Shown piece by piece: positions 33,290 through 43,694 of a DNA stretch of 64,000 bases. The position numbers were made by a program, and so were the translations under genes. Origin of the DNA: Thermoproteus sp. (lineage in GTDB: Archaea; Thermoproteota; Thermoprotei; Thermoproteales; Thermoproteaceae); the NCBI GenBank assembly GCA_038893495.1, contig JAWARJ010000001.1, forward strand, positions 1,725,824 through 1,789,823, written 5' to 3'. Within the stretch, counting starts at the first letter, position 1; each line of letters opens with the position of its first letter. Below the pieces are notes generated by a model. It saw only the letters and a program-made list of their open reading frames with translations. It was not told where the DNA came from and made no database searches.

Positions 33290-33956
33290 AGAACGTCTCT
33301 AAGATCTTATTGATAATCTTACTGGTAGAACACAGGTCACAATTATGGGGATCTGCGCGTAATATCTGCGCCTCAATTCCTCTACGCCTCAACTTCTCGT
33401 AGAGCGACTTCTCGTCAAACGGCTGATTCGCGCCCAGTAGGATCACATCGGGCCGCTCCTCCTCTACTACTCTCAACATGTCATCCTCATAGCCCAATCT
33501 GGCCTTATGGACGTAATACACGCTCGAGACAACTTTGACTCTATTTTCGGCGGGCACCACGACGCTACGGCTTTTTATCCTGGCCGCGTTTACATCCCGC
33601 GACACCACGGCCACAACCCGCCCCAACCTCCATGCCTGTTCCATATAGCTAATATGGCCTGGGTGTAACAACTCGAAGGTGCCCGCTATTAGGACTTTCC
33701 TATAGTTCTTCTCGATCTCGCTGGGTCTATTCCACGTAAAATCCGCATATCCCAATAGCCGTAGTGCGTCCAAAAGGCCTTCTGCATAAGACGACGCGGC
33801 TATTGAGGTCAATATGTCGCCCCTAGATAGGTAGTATTTAGCGTCTCTCAAGTAGGCGCTTGCTAAGTCCACCACCTCTTTGACCTTCCCATCGGCTATC
33901 TTTAGGGAAGACAAGACGTATTCTAAATTCCTCACATAGATCTCTGCTCGCTCCAT
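33267..33956 (-). CDS. DUF357-cytidylyltransferase fusion protein
   Basis: 229 residues. Residues 1-75 form a helical DUF357-type domain (DLASAYLRDAKYYLSRGDIL; ASSYAEGLLDALRLLG). Residues 85-225 form a nucleotidyltransferase of the FAD-synthase/glycerol-3-phosphate cytidylyltransferase group: LIAGTFELLHPGHISYMEQA with the HxGH motif, and a C-terminal STSKIINKIL resembling the ISTTxI motif. It is likely to adenylylate or cytidylylate a phosphorylated substrate such as FMN; substrate unproven. The leaderless ATG at 33956 follows AGCTTTTTAA (minus, 33989-33980). It is cotranscribed with nfi. Confidence 0.82.
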   Translation of the reverse strand: MERAEIYVRNLEYVLSSLKIADGKVKEVVDLASAYLRDAKYYLSRGDILTSIAASSYAEGLLDALRLLGYADFTWNRPSEIEKNYRKVLIAGTFELLHPGHISYMEQAWRLGRVVAVVSRDVNAARIKSRSVVVPAENRVKVVSSVYYVHKARLGYEDDMLRVVEEERPDVILLGANQPFDEKSLYEKLRRRGIEAQILRADPHNCDLCSTSKIINKILETFCEGSRRI

Positions 33957-34026
33957 TGCCCCTATGGGCTCTATGCGTATTAAAAAGCTTTGGTAATCTT
34001 AAAATATAGAGGTTGTAATGTTGGCG

Positions 34027-34221
34027 ATGGCGGAAGAACTGCAAGAGCTAGCTAAGTCCTTGGTGGTAGGCTTGAGGCAAGCTGAAGAACTCGCAAAACA
34101 GGGAAAGATAGAGGACGCCAAAAAGCTGTATAGAGAGTTGAGAAAACAGGCAGTAGAAAAGAAGCTATACAGAGGCCTTATAGGTCTGTTCAGGAAGGTC
34201 GAACGCCTTATAGAGGGCTAG
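34027..34221 (+). CDS. Small coiled-coil protein
   Basis: 64 residues, charged and helical (EELQELAKSLVVGLRQAEEL, KKLYRGLIGLFRKVERLIEG), not recognised. ATG 34018 is possible, but CTTAAAATATA (33998-34008) is about 25 bp from ATG 34027, so I prefer the latter. The 3' end overlaps the convergent UPF0179 gene by 14 bp. Confidence 0.6.
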   Translation: MAEELQELAKSLVVGLRQAEELAKQGKIEDAKKLYRELRKQAVEKKLYRGLIGLFRKVERLIEG

Positions 34222-34633
34222 CTTCAACTATAAAAAATTCTTGATTATTACATTTTGTTTTACCTAGAACTCTTATGACTAATACTTTTTCATTTATATT
34301 TAATGTATTTTCATCAGGACAGCCATCACAACCACGACACTCCCCCTCGTAGGTTACTATAATGCCCTCCTGCGCCTTCCTTCTAGGCAACAAGAGCCTT
34401 ATCGGCATTTCCTCGACTACTACTGGCGTCATCTCGCCTCCAGTTATCTTACACTTCTGGCCCAGAGAGGGGCGGACTTCGACGATCCTATATGTGCGCC
34501 CCGGTTTGAGCCTACCTATACATACGGAGTAAAGCCTACAACTAAGACATTCATCAGGCACCTTCATCACTTTGAACCTATGGCCAACCTCTGCTTGTTC
34601 TTTAGAGACCAATGTGGCCACGGTCCTGCCCAC
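34208..34633 (-). CDS. UPF0179 family protein
   Basis: 141 residues matching the archaeal UPF0179 family: LVSKEQAEVGHRFKVM, CLSCRLYSVCIGRLKPGRTY near residue 30, GQKCKITGGEMTPVVVEE near 58 and CRGCDGCPD near 100. The eight or so conserved cysteines suggest zinc or an iron-sulfur centre. Function unknown. It is divergent from rio2 across a 30-bp gap in which the two TATA elements interlock (about 34638 plus, 34659 minus). Confidence 0.9.
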   Translation of the reverse strand: MGRTVATLVSKEQAEVGHRFKVMKVPDECLSCRLYSVCIGRLKPGRTYRIVEVRPSLGQKCKITGGEMTPVVVEEMPIRLLLPRRKAQEGIIVTYEGECRGCDGCPDENTLNINEKVLVIRVLGKTKCNNQEFFIVEASPL

Positions 34634-34663
34634 AGATAAAATTTAATGGAGTAAATATTTTCG

Positions 34664-35599
34664 GTGTCTATTAGATCGTTAATAGAGGCCTATAACGTCT
34701 TGGATAAGCTGGACCTCAGAGTGCTCAGATTGCTTGAAATAGCGCACACCAGATATAGGTATGTGCCCTATAGGCTACTGGCGCGTTGGGCCAAAGTCGG
34801 CGAGGAGAAAATAGGATATTCACTATCTAAATTAAATAAATTAAAACTTATACAGAGATCTAAAGGACCTTACGAGGGGTATAGGCTGACATTTAATGCT
34901 TATGACATACTTGCTCTACATACATTAAGGAAGTCTGGAAAAATAATAAACATCTCGCCCACGCCGATAGGGGTAGGCAAGGAGTCTGTGGTATATGTAG
35001 GTGAGATGCCCAGTGGGGTTAAAGTCGCAGTGAAGTTCCACAGGACGGGGACTTCCTCCTTTATACATGTGAGAAAGGTCCGCGGCTTTTTAGGTAGGAG
35101 GAGGCATTTGACAAAGCTCTATGAGGCTAGACTCTCCGCAAATGCGGAATTTATGGCGCTCAGTAGGGTCTTCGACGGAGGGGGTTTAGTTCCCGAGCCC
35201 ATAGCGGTCAATAGGCATGTGGTCGTAATGAGGTACGTAGAGGGCGTAGAGGCCTATAGGGCTGACCTCCACAACGCGCGCTCTATAGCCAGAGACGTCC
35301 TCGACACTATAGAAGTTGCGCTTAGAAACGGCATAATACATGGAGACCTAACTCCATACAACATAATAGTGGGGGATAGGGCATATGTGATTGACTGGCC
35401 ACAATGGATTCCCACATCGCATCCCAACGCGGTTGAGATACTACTTAGAGATTTGACTTACCTAGAAGAATTCTTCTCGAAATTTGGTATAGAAATAGAG
35501 AAAGAGGAAATATTAAATATATTATATAATAAAGAATATAAAAGTGTAAATATAAATGATATTATTGATAATACTATAAAATCTTTTAAGGGTCTATGA
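34664..35599 (+). CDS. rio2: RIO2-type protein kinase
   Basis: 311 residues. An N-terminal winged helix (residues 1-90: VLRLLEIAHTRYRYVPYRLL) precedes a RIO kinase domain: P-loop PIGVGKESVVYVGEM near 103, Lys in VAVKFHR near 122, catalytic IIHGDLTPYNIIV near 225 and metal-binding VIDWPQW near 244. In eukaryotes RIO2 acts in late 40S subunit maturation; the archaeal form is inferred to do the same. GTG 34664 is leaderless. The 3' end is A/T-rich and overlaps the next gene (ATGA). Confidence 0.95.
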   Translation: MSIRSLIEAYNVLDKLDLRVLRLLEIAHTRYRYVPYRLLARWAKVGEEKIGYSLSKLNKLKLIQRSKGPYEGYRLTFNAYDILALHTLRKSGKIINISPTPIGVGKESVVYVGEMPSGVKVAVKFHRTGTSSFIHVRKVRGFLGRRRHLTKLYEARLSANAEFMALSRVFDGGGLVPEPIAVNRHVVVMRYVEGVEAYRADLHNARSIARDVLDTIEVALRNGIIHGDLTPYNIIVGDRAYVIDWPQWIPTSHPNAVEILLRDLTYLEEFFSKFGIEIEKEEILNILYNKEYKSVNINDIIDNTIKSFKGL

Positions 35600-37359
35600 G
35601 GGTATTGGGGCTAGACATAAGTAGTAAGGAGAAGTTTGGGTATACTGTAGTTGAGGGAGGCTCGGTGGTAGATCAAGGCATAGCCGATGTGGTCGGATTA
35701 TTAAAGGTGCTTAAGAAGTACAAGCCGGAGGTCCTTGCGGTGGACAACATGACGGAGTTGATAGAACACGGCAGGTTGTTAATAAAAGCGTTGGGCCGGC
35801 TCCCATTTAACGTCGACGTGGTGGAGGTGACGCGAGTTGAAGACGGCGTTAATTTACCTGTAGAGGTGTTGGTAGAGAGACATTTCGGCGTAAATAGAGG
35901 AAAGCTAAATCCTTTAGAGACTTCGTACTTCGTCGCTTTGCTTGCTGAAAAGGGCATCGGCTACAAAGTCAAGCTGTATGAGGAGGAGACCGTTGTATTG
36001 ATAAAACGTGTGTCGTCAACAAGCCCGGGGGGTATGAGCCGAAGTAGATACATGCGTAATATTAGACATAGAATAAGAGATCTTGTCGACCAGATATCAA
36101 AAAGGCTTAACGAGGTTGGTCTGGACTACGACCTATTCTTTAAGGAGGAGTCGGGCGATATAGCTTCCGCCAAGTTCATAGTATATGCAAGACGGGACAT
36201 CGTTAGGAGGTACGTAAAGCCGCTTAAAAGCTCAGATGTAGTAGTTCGTGTATTTTCGGAGCCCGTCAAGTCCTATGAGGTGGAGAGGAGGGGAGAGTCT
36301 TACCTCATAGTGGGCGTAGATCCCGGCGTGGTTACGGGGATAGCCGTCATGGATCTAAACGGGCGAGTGTTGCACACCGAGGCGAGGCGAAACCTCTCTA
36401 GGGGCGACGCCCTAAGGAGGATATACCAGTGGGGGACCCCTGTAGTAATAGCCTCAGATGTATCGGATGTTCCTGACTATGTGAAAAAATTAGCCGCGAT
36501 GTGCGGAGCCGTGCTCTTTAAGCCTGAGAGGGATCTGTCGGTAGACGAGAAGAGCTCAGTCGTGAATAAATTGGGCTATCCCGTAGCTACGACCCACGAG
36601 AGGGACGCTTTGGCGGCTGCCTATAGGGCGTATACTGAGTATAGAATCAAGTTCGAAAAGTTGGAGAAGGACTTTGGGGCCGTATTGACCAAACGACAAA
36701 TAGAAGAGGCCAAGGCGCTAATAGCCAGAGGGCGGTCTGTGGCGCAAGCGGTCGCCGAAGTCTTAAAGGGAAGTACGGGCGGCGGCTATACTAAGATCGT
36801 ATATGTGCCCGTCGAGAAGCCCTGTAGGGACATAGGCGAAGAGGCCAAGAGGAGGATAGCAGTTCTTGAATACGAGAAGGCGCAACTAGAAAAAGAAGTC
36901 GCAGAGCTTAGATCGCAGGTATCTTCGTTGGCTAGATCGCTTAACGACTCGCTTTGGAGGGATATCAAATATAAGGAGCTTCAGAGGCGTATAGAAGAAC
37001 TCACATATTCACTAAAAAATTGTGAGGAGGCAAAAGAAAAAATTCTCGATGATATAATAGAAATAATACTAGGATTAATGAGTGGAAAATACAAGTTATA
37101 TAGAAAAGATGAAATTTCTGAATGTAGAAAGACAGGCGGCTTCCTATGTAGTGACATCTCGTCTATAGAGGACGCCATAAATAACGGGATTGTAGGCGCA
37201 CCAGTAGATTTAGTTACTAGATATAAAATTAAGGAATATTATATAATAGACGAAGAGAAAAGGAGAGAGATAGTAGAGAAGATAAAATTGGCCCTATCTG
37301 AAAGGAAAGTGGACTTAAAGAAACTACTAGAGGAATATAGGAGGCGGCTACCCCGTTAA
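35596..37359 (+). CDS. DUF460 (COG2433) protein with RNase H-like domains and coiled coil
   Basis: 587 residues. It opens with an RNase H-like strand ([19 protein letters not shown]), and a second copy of this fold appears near residue 235 ([20 protein letters not shown]). [16 protein letters not shown] near 335 supplies a further acidic residue. A long coiled coil follows (residues about 415-475), then a charged tail. Archaeal DUF460 proteins have no proven function; a nuclease is the common prediction. It is translationally coupled to rio2, which suggests RNA processing or ribosome assembly. The 3' end overlaps mat by 4 bp. Confidence 0.9.
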   Translation: MRVLGLDISSKEKFGYTVVEGGSVVDQGIADVVGLLKVLKKYKPEVLAVDNMTELIEHGRLLIKALGRLPFNVDVVEVTRVEDGVNLPVEVLVERHFGVNRGKLNPLETSYFVALLAEKGIGYKVKLYEEETVVLIKRVSSTSPGGMSRSRYMRNIRHRIRDLVDQISKRLNEVGLDYDLFFKEESGDIASAKFIVYARRDIVRRYVKPLKSSDVVVRVFSEPVKSYEVERRGESYLIVGVDPGVVTGIAVMDLNGRVLHTEARRNLSRGDALRRIYQWGTPVVIASDVSDVPDYVKKLAAMCGAVLFKPERDLSVDEKSSVVNKLGYPVATTHERDALAAAYRAYTEYRIKFEKLEKDFGAVLTKRQIEEAKALIARGRSVAQAVAEVLKGSTGGGYTKIVYVPVEKPCRDIGEEAKRRIAVLEYEKAQLEKEVAELRSQVSSLARSLNDSLWRDIKYKELQRRIEELTYSLKNCEEAKEKILDDIIEIILGLMSGKYKLYRKDEISECRKTGGFLCSDISSIEDAINNGIVGAPVDLVTRYKIKEYYIIDEEKRREIVEKIKLALSERKVDLKKLLEEYRRRLPR

Positions 37360-38567
37360 AACAGCTTGACTTTCCCCTCAAGTACTAACTGTGTAATGTT
37401 GGTAACTCTGCTCAACTCCTCCGAGGCTATGGCTTCGGCTTCCCTTTTTATCTCGCCTGTAAGCTCGCCGCCCTCGGGGATTATCTCCACGCTGAGTATT
37501 CTCGGCTCCGTTATGGGCTTTCCTATCTGGCTGACCGCCTCGACATATACCTCCTTCACTCCCTTGACCTCTGCGTGGATTCTATCAGCGATTTTTTGCG
37601 CCAATATGTTATATATCTTGCCCACATGAGACACCGGGTTCTTGCCCGCCGCTGCCTCCATGGACATGACTCTCATGGGAGTTATGAGGCCGTTAGCCCT
37701 ATTGCCTCTTCCCGTCATTCCATCATCGCCATGCTCGGCGCTAGTTCCGGTGACGGTGAGATAGAAGATGTTGTATTCGGGCTTGTCTGCAGTATTTACG
37801 TCAACTACGACGTTATATCCCGGCGCTATTTTGGCCGCCAGGTCCTCCACCCTCCTTTTTACCTCCTCTTTTACTGACATGTAGTGATCTTTGTCTTTAA
37901 TCAGCTGGCTTATCATTGCGGCCGCTATAGTGAGTCTAATGTCTTTATTTATTCTAATGCCCATTACCTTTATGTCTTCGCCCACTTCGGGCAACCTCGA
38001 CTTAAATTCTACAGAGTTCAGAGTCCTTTCTACTCTATATACTAAATTCTCTAAGGGAGAAAGCGGCGCGTAGCCCACGCCTATAGACGTGTCGTTTGCT
38101 AGAGGTATCGACTTGGCGCCTAGTTCGTATACGCCGGTGAGATCGGCAGAGCCTTGTCCTATCTTGTAGTCTATTATTACGTGCCTATCTGGATCTAAAT
38201 ACCTAAAGTTCTCTCGGATCCACTTGCGGGCGGCCTCTAAGATTATGGGTCCCACCGGTATCTTCTCTACATCATTGCCCCTCCTCACCTCTACAGTGGC
38301 TCTTCCCGATACTAAGATGTAAATAGGCTGGATCACCTCGCCGCCGCCGAATACCGGCCTCGCCTGTCCCCCGACCACCAACGTCTTGTCGACGTTGTGG
38401 TGTAGTATTACTCCAAATTTCTGCAAGTAATATTTGGATAGGTACAAGCTGACATATTCGGAAATGCCATCGGCTATATAGTCCGGATGTCCCTGTCCCT
38501 TACGCTCAACGATCTCGACATTTTGTTCTTCTATGGGTACCCTATTGGCCTTTACTACGGTGATCAT
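37356..38567 (-). CDS. mat: S-adenosylmethionine synthetase, archaeal type
   Basis: 403 residues matching the archaeal MAT family: [93 protein letters not shown] and [17 protein letters not shown]. It makes SAM from methionine and ATP. It is coupled to lsm (4-bp overlap) at the downstream end of the RNA polymerase and ribosomal gene run. Confidence 0.98.
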   Translation of the reverse strand: MITVVKANRVPIEEQNVEIVERKGQGHPDYIADGISEYVSLYLSKYYLQKFGVILHHNVDKTLVVGGQARPVFGGGEVIQPIYILVSGRATVEVRRGNDVEKIPVGPIILEAARKWIRENFRYLDPDRHVIIDYKIGQGSADLTGVYELGAKSIPLANDTSIGVGYAPLSPLENLVYRVERTLNSVEFKSRLPEVGEDIKVMGIRINKDIRLTIAAAMISQLIKDKDHYMSVKEEVKRRVEDLAAKIAPGYNVVVDVNTADKPEYNIFYLTVTGTSAEHGDDGMTGRGNRANGLITPMRVMSMEAAAGKNPVSHVGKIYNILAQKIADRIHAEVKGVKEVYVEAVSQIGKPITEPRILSVEIIPEGGELTGEIKREAEAIASEELSRVTNITQLVLEGKVKLF

Positions 38568-38824
38568 GCCGCCGCCTCCTCGCTAGAGATGTAAATTATT
38601 TGGCTACCTCTTATGAGTATTCTGCCGTACTTCATTTTCGTCGCGCCGTTTTTGTCGAGCTCTTCAGCATCATCGAGCACCAAATTCATACAGGAGTCGT
38701 AGATGCTCAAAACGCCTCGTACCACCACGTCTCCTTTAAGCCTAGCCACTACGACCTTGTTCACCATCTTCGACAGTACTTTTAGTGGAGAGGGTAGTTT
38801 CAATTGCTGGGCTTTGTTCGACAT
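38564..38824 (-). CDS. Sm-like (LSm) archaeal protein
   Basis: 86 residues with both Sm motifs: [27 protein letters not shown] (Sm1, shortened here: [20 protein letters not shown]) and [14 protein letters not shown] (Sm2). It should form a heptameric or hexameric ring binding U-rich RNA. AAATTTTATTAAT around 38848 is a plausible own promoter. ATGA overlap with mat. Confidence 0.95.
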   Translation of the reverse strand: MSNKAQQLKLPSPLKVLSKMVNKVVVARLKGDVVVRGVLSIYDSCMNLVLDDAEELDKNGATKMKYGRILIRGSQIIYISSEEAAA

Positions 38825-38869
38825 TGCAGAAGCCCCTCAAGTCCATTAATAAAATTTTATGGAGAGGTC

Positions 38870-39067
38870 TCAGCGCTGCTCGAATTGGAGTACGTCGTCT
38901 ATCCAGTCGACATGAGCCAGAAGGGTCCTACGGCAACAATACCTAGTGACCCCCAAGTCGTCTAGAACTCTGCCTGGATCTTCGCCGGCCAATACCCTCC
39001 GCCTAAAGGGCTCCCACAAATGGCCGAGAGGCCTGCCGCACGTAAAACATCGTATTGGTGCCATCAT
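38870..39067 (-). CDS. rpoN: RNA polymerase subunit N (Rpb10 homologue)
   Basis: 65 residues: [17 protein letters not shown] and [20 protein letters not shown], the CX2C...CC zinc site of Rpb10/RpoN. It contacts subunit D in the assembly platform. ATG at 39067 or 39064 (consecutive Met codons), 4 bp after rps9. Confidence 0.97.
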   Translation of the reverse strand: MMAPIRCFTCGRPLGHLWEPFRRRVLAGEDPGRVLDDLGVTRYCCRRTLLAHVDWIDDVLQFEQR

Positions 39068-39071
39068 GGCC

Positions 39072-39518
39072 TTAACGATACGCCTTCTGCCTCTTGGAGC
39101 GCGCGTGCTTCAGGCCGGGCTTCTTAGGCTCAGTCCTTCTAGGATCGCCTTTCAACATATAGGGGTCATACTCCATAAATATCTCCCTGAGCTTTTGATC
39201 CTCAAAGTATCTAACGAGACCGCGAGCTATGGCCATTCTGGCGGCAGTAGCCTGGCCCATATAGCCTCCACCTCTGACCTCTACATCTATATCGACCCTT
39301 TTGGCCAAATCGCCGGCTAGCAACAGGGGCTCGGATATTTTCTGTCTGGCCATTTCAATTGGCCAGAGCTCCAACGGATAGCCGTTTATCCTTACCCTGC
39401 CAACTCCGGGTCTGATCACCGCTTTAGCTATCGCAGTCTTCTTCCTACCTACTGCCAGCACCACACGAGGCGACTCTTGGGCGACGTAGGCGTTACGAGC
39501 CTTTATCTCAGACGACAT
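39072..39518 (-). CDS. rps9: 30S ribosomal protein uS9
   Basis: 148 residues: [40 protein letters not shown], and the basic C-terminus ending [14 protein letters not shown], which reaches towards the P-site tRNA. Usual length for an archaeal uS9. It lies between rpl13 and rpoN, the standard archaeal order. Confidence 0.98.
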   Translation of the reverse strand: MSSEIKARNAYVAQESPRVVLAVGRKKTAIAKAVIRPGVGRVRINGYPLELWPIEMARQKISEPLLLAGDLAKRVDIDVEVRGGGYMGQATAARMAIARGLVRYFEDQKLREIFMEYDPYMLKGDPRRTEPKKPGLKHARSKRQKAYR

Positions 39519-39523
39519 ACGCC

Positions 39524-40054
39524 CTACTTACCTTGTGCTTTTATTTTTTCTAGAAGCATTTGCGCCTCTTTCCATTTGCTCCACGCACGCTGATCGATAT
39601 AGCTCCATAGCTCCTCAAGCGATATATATTTGTATAGGGGCTTAGGCCTAATTAACGCCTCGGGGATGTAATAACTCTCGCCTTTAATGTCCGGCGGCGT
39701 CGACATATACACCTTCAATCTCTTAAGGGCATTCCTCCCCTCGTGTTTCTTGTAGGGCAACATATCCCTTATGATTCTCTTCAGCACCCTATCCGGCCTC
39801 CTCGGGATTTTTGGTCCCACCTTCTCGGGGTTGTAGTGCGTTTTCCATTCCGACACCTTCCTCATATACCAGCCTACTACCATCTTCCTGTCTCCCAATA
39901 TTACCGCCTTCTCTGCGTTAATAATAATCACATTTAGGTTTTTATTCGACAGAAGGAGCTTGGCCGCTGCAGAGGCCAATCTGCCAGCTATGTGGTTGGT
40001 CGCATCTATTACCACAACTCCGCCAGATGGACGGGTAACTAGAGGCTTGCTCAT
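39524..40054 (-). CDS. rpl13: 50S ribosomal protein uL13
   Basis: 176 residues: VIDATNHIAGRLASAAAKLL, VIINAEKAVILGDRKM, RRPDRVLKRIIRDMLPYKKH and EGRNALKRLKVYMSTP. It is longer than bacterial uL13 through a C-terminal helical extension, as in other crenarchaea. ATG overlaps the rpl18e stop by 4 bp. Confidence 0.98.
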   Translation of the reverse strand: MSKPLVTRPSGGVVVIDATNHIAGRLASAAAKLLLSNKNLNVIIINAEKAVILGDRKMVVGWYMRKVSEWKTHYNPEKVGPKIPRRPDRVLKRIIRDMLPYKKHEGRNALKRLKVYMSTPPDIKGESYYIPEALIRPKPLYKYISLEELWSYIDQRAWSKWKEAQMLLEKIKAQGK

Positions 40055-40419
40055 ATTATCACCTTCACGTTAGATCCTCTGGGATTCTTTTTTACAAGCT
40101 CGGGGATAGATACAAGTTGTCCTCCCGACTTAAGCACAACCTCCACGGCCCTCCTAGAGGCACCTACGGCGGCTATGGTCACTTTCTTCTGGAGGTCTCC
40201 ATATCCCAACAACTTGCCGGGGATCACCACCACGTCGCCGTCGTTAACCAGCTTGTTGAGTTTGGCTAGATTCACGGCTACTCGTTGTCTTCTAGGCTTC
40301 CCTAAAAGCTCGGCTACATAGGCCCAAATCGGGGCGTCGTTGGACTTAGCTGCCTTCTTGAGAAACCTTATGAGCATCCTCAGCTGTATATTAGTGGGTC
40401 CTGTGGGATTAGGCGGCAC
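40051..40419 (-). CDS. rpl18e: 50S ribosomal protein eL18
   Basis: 122 residues: PTGPTNIQLRMLIRFLKKAA, VAVNLAKLNKLVNDGDVVVI, PGKLLGYGDLQKKVTIAAVG and ASRRAVEVV. Archaeal/eukaryotic-specific large subunit protein. It lies between rpoD and rpl13, the conserved archaeal order. Confidence 0.98.
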   Translation of the reverse strand: MPPNPTGPTNIQLRMLIRFLKKAAKSNDAPIWAYVAELLGKPRRQRVAVNLAKLNKLVNDGDVVVIPGKLLGYGDLQKKVTIAAVGASRRAVEVVLKSGGQLVSIPELVKKNPRGSNVKVII

Positions 40420-40441
40420 GCCGTCTCTCCCCGAGATATAT

Positions 40442-41284
40442 TTAAACGTTATCGGCCTTAGTCTCTTCTGTTATGCCGAGCCCCGTCCTTTTAGCCAGTT
40501 CCTTCTCTACTGACTCTAGAAATGTGTCGAATTTAACCTTAAGTATACGAAAAGTTTCTTGTAGCATTTTATCGACGGTCATATTCCCATATGACTCAAA
40601 GTTTACTATATATTTATATTTATCCCAATCTACAGAGATGGCACCATTACAAGCGTTCTCGCAAGTTTTAAGCTTACCGAAACTACATTTAAACGGGTCG
40701 AAGTCCTTTAGGCTTCCGCCGAAGGCCTCGGGGCATAACGACTTGCAGTAAGACAAACATTGCGCATCGTCTCTATTTACGATTAGCTTAGGGAAGTAAT
40801 AGTAAGTCGAGAGACCAGCTTGCCACTTGGCGTGCTCCTTCGCGCGTCCAAGTCTAGCATACGCCTCCAACGATATGGATTGGCCCTTGGCCAATTTGAC
40901 TATCGGTATGTCTGGATATATGGGCTTCACATCTGGATGTTCCGAGACTAAATCGCCTGAATATACTACTTTAGTCTCTTCTGCGGTGACTTGTAGGGTC
41001 AGCCTAACGGTACATTCAGCTGGGTCGACCAAGCCAGCTTCACACTCCTCTATTTTTGGGAAAAGATCAAGTGGGGTTGAAAGCGGAATTAAGCCCAGCC
41101 TATGTGCCAACATTTCGTCGTACATAGACGACGTGTTGTTGATAATTATGACTTGGTCTATTGCGAATACGGGCACTTCTGATATTACCGCGCGCCTTAT
41201 TGAATTAAGCAAGGCGGGTTTTACTCCCTCTACGTATGCCTTGATATGAAGACTATCTCGTTCTAGGATCTTTGCAGAGGGCAT
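40442..41284 (-). CDS. rpoD: RNA polymerase subunit D with iron-sulfur domain
   Basis: 280 residues. Alpha-like dimerisation domain (ALLNSIRRAVISEVPVFAID) with the insert domain. A ferredoxin-like insert at about residues 165-215 carries Cys residues in QCLSYCKSLCPEAFGG and KCSFGKLKTCENACNG, enough for one or two iron-sulfur clusters as in Sulfolobus D. It pairs with L and contacts N and P. The stop overlaps nothing; the start overlaps the rps12 stop (ATGA-like). Confidence 0.97.
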   Translation of the reverse strand: MPSAKILERDSLHIKAYVEGVKPALLNSIRRAVISEVPVFAIDQVIIINNTSSMYDEMLAHRLGLIPLSTPLDLFPKIEECEAGLVDPAECTVRLTLQVTAEETKVVYSGDLVSEHPDVKPIYPDIPIVKLAKGQSISLEAYARLGRAKEHAKWQAGLSTYYYFPKLIVNRDDAQCLSYCKSLCPEAFGGSLKDFDPFKCSFGKLKTCENACNGAISVDWDKYKYIVNFESYGNMTVDKMLQETFRILKVKFDTFLESVEKELAKRTGLGITEETKADNV

Positions 41285-41727
41285 TAACGGGTCGGCTTCT
41301 GCTTTTTGCCTCTCAATATGGCCAGTATGGAGACGCCGTTCACTTTAGTTACCTTGAACCTTATGCCAGGTATGTCGCCGAGCGAACGCCCCTCGGGGCC
41401 GCCTATACGTTCTATTATCACTTCGTCGTGTTCATTTATTAGGTTTAAGCCGCCGTCATACGGCACGAATGCCGTCACGACCTTTCCGTTCTTGACGAGT
41501 TGCACCCTTACGCACTTCCTAACAGCAGCGTTGGGTTTTCGCGCCTCCACGCCCACCTTCTCCAAGACAATACCCCTAGCCATAGGAGCGCCCTCGAGAG
41601 GATCAAAGCGTTCTGCTATCTTTAACATCCTCCTCTTGTAGGCTATGTCGCTCCATCTAAACTTCTGCCTCTTTTCTTTAAGCTTCCTCGCCGCGAATAG
41701 CCCAACAGGGGACTTCTTGCCGGGCAC
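41284..41727 (-). CDS. rps12: 30S ribosomal protein uS12
   Basis: 147 residues: [40 protein letters not shown] (the decoding-centre loop) and [20 protein letters not shown]. It has its own possible promoter (ACTTTATATATGG, around 41753 on the minus strand). Here rps12 is followed by rpoD instead of the common rps7-tuf order. Confidence 0.98.
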   Translation of the reverse strand: MPGKKSPVGLFAARKLKEKRQKFRWSDIAYKRRMLKIAERFDPLEGAPMARGIVLEKVGVEARKPNAAVRKCVRVQLVKNGKVVTAFVPYDGGLNLINEHDEVIIERIGGPEGRSLGDIPGIRFKVTKVNGVSILAILRGKKQKPTR

Positions 41728-41773
41728 TAGCCCCTATTTACGTCCATATATAAAGTTTGACGGCGGTGTTACG

Positions 41774-42208
41774 TCACGCGAGAACTACCCTATCTACGTC
41801 GTAATACCTCTTAGCCAGGAGTTTAGCCTTGGCTATATTCCTCCCGTTTTTGCCTATTGCTATTCCCTTGTCTTCTGGCACCACGGTAGTTATAGCTACA
41901 AGGTTGCCAGAAGGCGATTTGGTCACTTTGACCGCTATGACTCTAGCGGGATATAAGCTGTTCTTTATTAGTTCTTCTGGCGTCTCGGCGTATTCGACAA
42001 CCTCGACGTCTCTGCCGATTATTTGTCTCAACATCCTGACGTTTGCCCCGCCTTTGCCTACCGCCAGCGCTGCTTGGTTTTTACTTACGACGAAAATTAT
42101 TCTGTTGTAGTCATTGTCGATAACGACGTCGAGAGGAGTTACGCCCGTCATAGACTCAAAAAGCGTAGCGTAGCGAATCTCTTCGTCTGTGAGTCTAATG
42201 TCAGGCAT
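41774..42208 (-). CDS. nusA: NusA-like KH-domain transcription factor
   Basis: 144 residues with two KH domains: [20 protein letters not shown] and [20 protein letters not shown], each holding the GxxG RNA-binding loop. The archaeal form lacks the S1 and N-terminal domains of bacterial NusA. It overlaps rpl30e by 8 bp and precedes rps12, the conserved order. Confidence 0.96.
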   Translation of the reverse strand: MPDIRLTDEEIRYATLFESMTGVTPLDVVIDNDYNRIIFVVSKNQAALAVGKGGANVRMLRQIIGRDVEVVEYAETPEELIKNSLYPARVIAVKVTKSPSGNLVAITTVVPEDKGIAIGKNGRNIAKAKLLAKRYYDVDRVVLA

Positions 42209-42515
42209 ATCCCACCAGCTTTAAGATCTCGCTCTGTCCTGGATCTATAACTGCTATCGATGAAATCTTGAAGGGTTTCCGCACGGCGGCCCCCAGCTCC
42301 AAGCTGGAGCCCGGAAATACAAATATAGGCGTGCCTGCCAGCTTGGCGTAATATTCCAAATCACTTTTTATTCTAGGTGGCGCGTTTGCGGCTAGGATGA
42401 CCATTTTGGCTCTGCCGCTCATGACCGCATCCTTGACGCTTTTGTAGCCGATAGATAGCTTGCCAGTGGCCATGGCGACTTGGAGCTCTCTAGAGATGTC
42501 TATTGAGGCACTCAC
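42201..42515 (-). CDS. rpl30e: 50S ribosomal protein eL30
   Basis: 104 residues: [40 protein letters not shown] and [15 protein letters not shown], the L7Ae/L30e fold. It lies directly after rpoA2. Confidence 0.97.
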   Translation of the reverse strand: MSASIDISRELQVAMATGKLSIGYKSVKDAVMSGRAKMVILAANAPPRIKSDLEYYAKLAGTPIFVFPGSSLELGAAVRKPFKISSIAVIDPGQSEILKLVGYA

Positions 42516-42554
42516 GGCCCTCTGGAATCTAGATGATATATAAGTTTTCGGCTT

Positions 42555-43694
42555 TTAGAACCGCATTAGTAGTTTCACCATCCCGGTCCCTATGGGGATG
42601 TGCCTCCCCGCTATAATGTTCTCAAATACGCCTCTAAATTGTTCTATATCGCCCCTGACGGCGGCCTCGACTAACGTCTTAACGGTGACTTCAAACGCGG
42701 CTTTTGCTAGCGGCGATTCTTTAGATCCGACAACTCCATGTCTGCCTATAGGTCTGACTTTGCCCAGCCAAGTCATGGCGTCGGCCACCATATACATATG
42801 TCTGCTATCTACATCTAGGCCCTGTTCTATGAGGACTTTCTTTATCTCTAAGGCGATTAAAGTCCTCGCAACCTCTATGCCTAAGACCTCCGCCACCTCA
42901 TGTAAGTCGTTGCTGTAGGTCCTGGTGTGGTCTACCTCATCAAGTTGTAAGACACCCTCTAAGTTGCTACCTTCGGTCATTATGTACCACTCGCCGGTAT
43001 TCTTATCTTGGTCCACAAGGACCTTCTTGATTCCCTTTATTCCTCCTATTTTTGTCTGTAGTACCTTCTCTCGTAGTTTTCTCAATTTTAACATATCTGG
43101 GGTATTTAGTTTTATGTATATAGTATATCCCTCTAGCTCTATAGAGACTCCCTTGCCGCGCATTCTTGATAATATTCTTTCTATTTCTTTAATTGTGATG
43201 CCTCTATATTTCAACTGTTCTGGATCTAGCTCCACGACTATTGTGTACGTTATGTAGTCTATATCTACAGATTTAGCCAAGCTCTCTATTGTGGTCAGCT
43301 GGATTTTCTTAGCTATCTCCATAGCCGCTTCTCTCGACTTATTATACGGCGGCTTTAGATATACATACATTAATGGAGTTGAGGGCTTTCTTCTAGCGTC
43401 GACGATTTCTATCATTCTGGGAAGACCGCGCGCCATGGAGAACTCCCTAAGGCCGGCGAAGTGGAACGACCTAAGTATCATTTGGGTTGACGGCTCGCCT
43501 ATAGACTGTGCGGTGATGATGCCTATGGCCTCCCCCGCGTCTATCAACGACATAACGTAAAGCCTAAGGGCCCTATAGATGAACCTCAATGCCGTCTCTT
43601 CGTCCATGCCCTCCACGGCTTTTTTAAGGTCCTCGTATAGTGTCTTAGGTATAACAGAGGACAAATCTTCGAGGACTTTGGCGACTGACATCAC
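42555..43694 (-). CDS. rpoA2: RNA polymerase subunit A''
   Basis: 379 residues, equal to the C-terminal part of bacterial beta': AGEAIGIITAQSIGEPSTQM with the trigger-loop region, LRSFHFAGLREFSMARGLPR (bridge-helix end and funnel) and GVVGSKESPLAKAAFEVTVK near the C-terminus. It overlaps rpoA1 by 4 bp. The A'/A'' split is general in archaea. Confidence 0.98.
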   Translation of the reverse strand: MMSVAKVLEDLSSVIPKTLYEDLKKAVEGMDEETALRFIYRALRLYVMSLIDAGEAIGIITAQSIGEPSTQMILRSFHFAGLREFSMARGLPRMIEIVDARRKPSTPLMYVYLKPPYNKSREAAMEIAKKIQLTTIESLAKSVDIDYITYTIVVELDPEQLKYRGITIKEIERILSRMRGKGVSIELEGYTIYIKLNTPDMLKLRKLREKVLQTKIGGIKGIKKVLVDQDKNTGEWYIMTEGSNLEGVLQLDEVDHTRTYSNDLHEVAEVLGIEVARTLIALEIKKVLIEQGLDVDSRHMYMVADAMTWLGKVRPIGRHGVVGSKESPLAKAAFEVTVKTLVEAAVRGDIEQFRGVFENIIAGRHIPIGTGMVKLLMRF

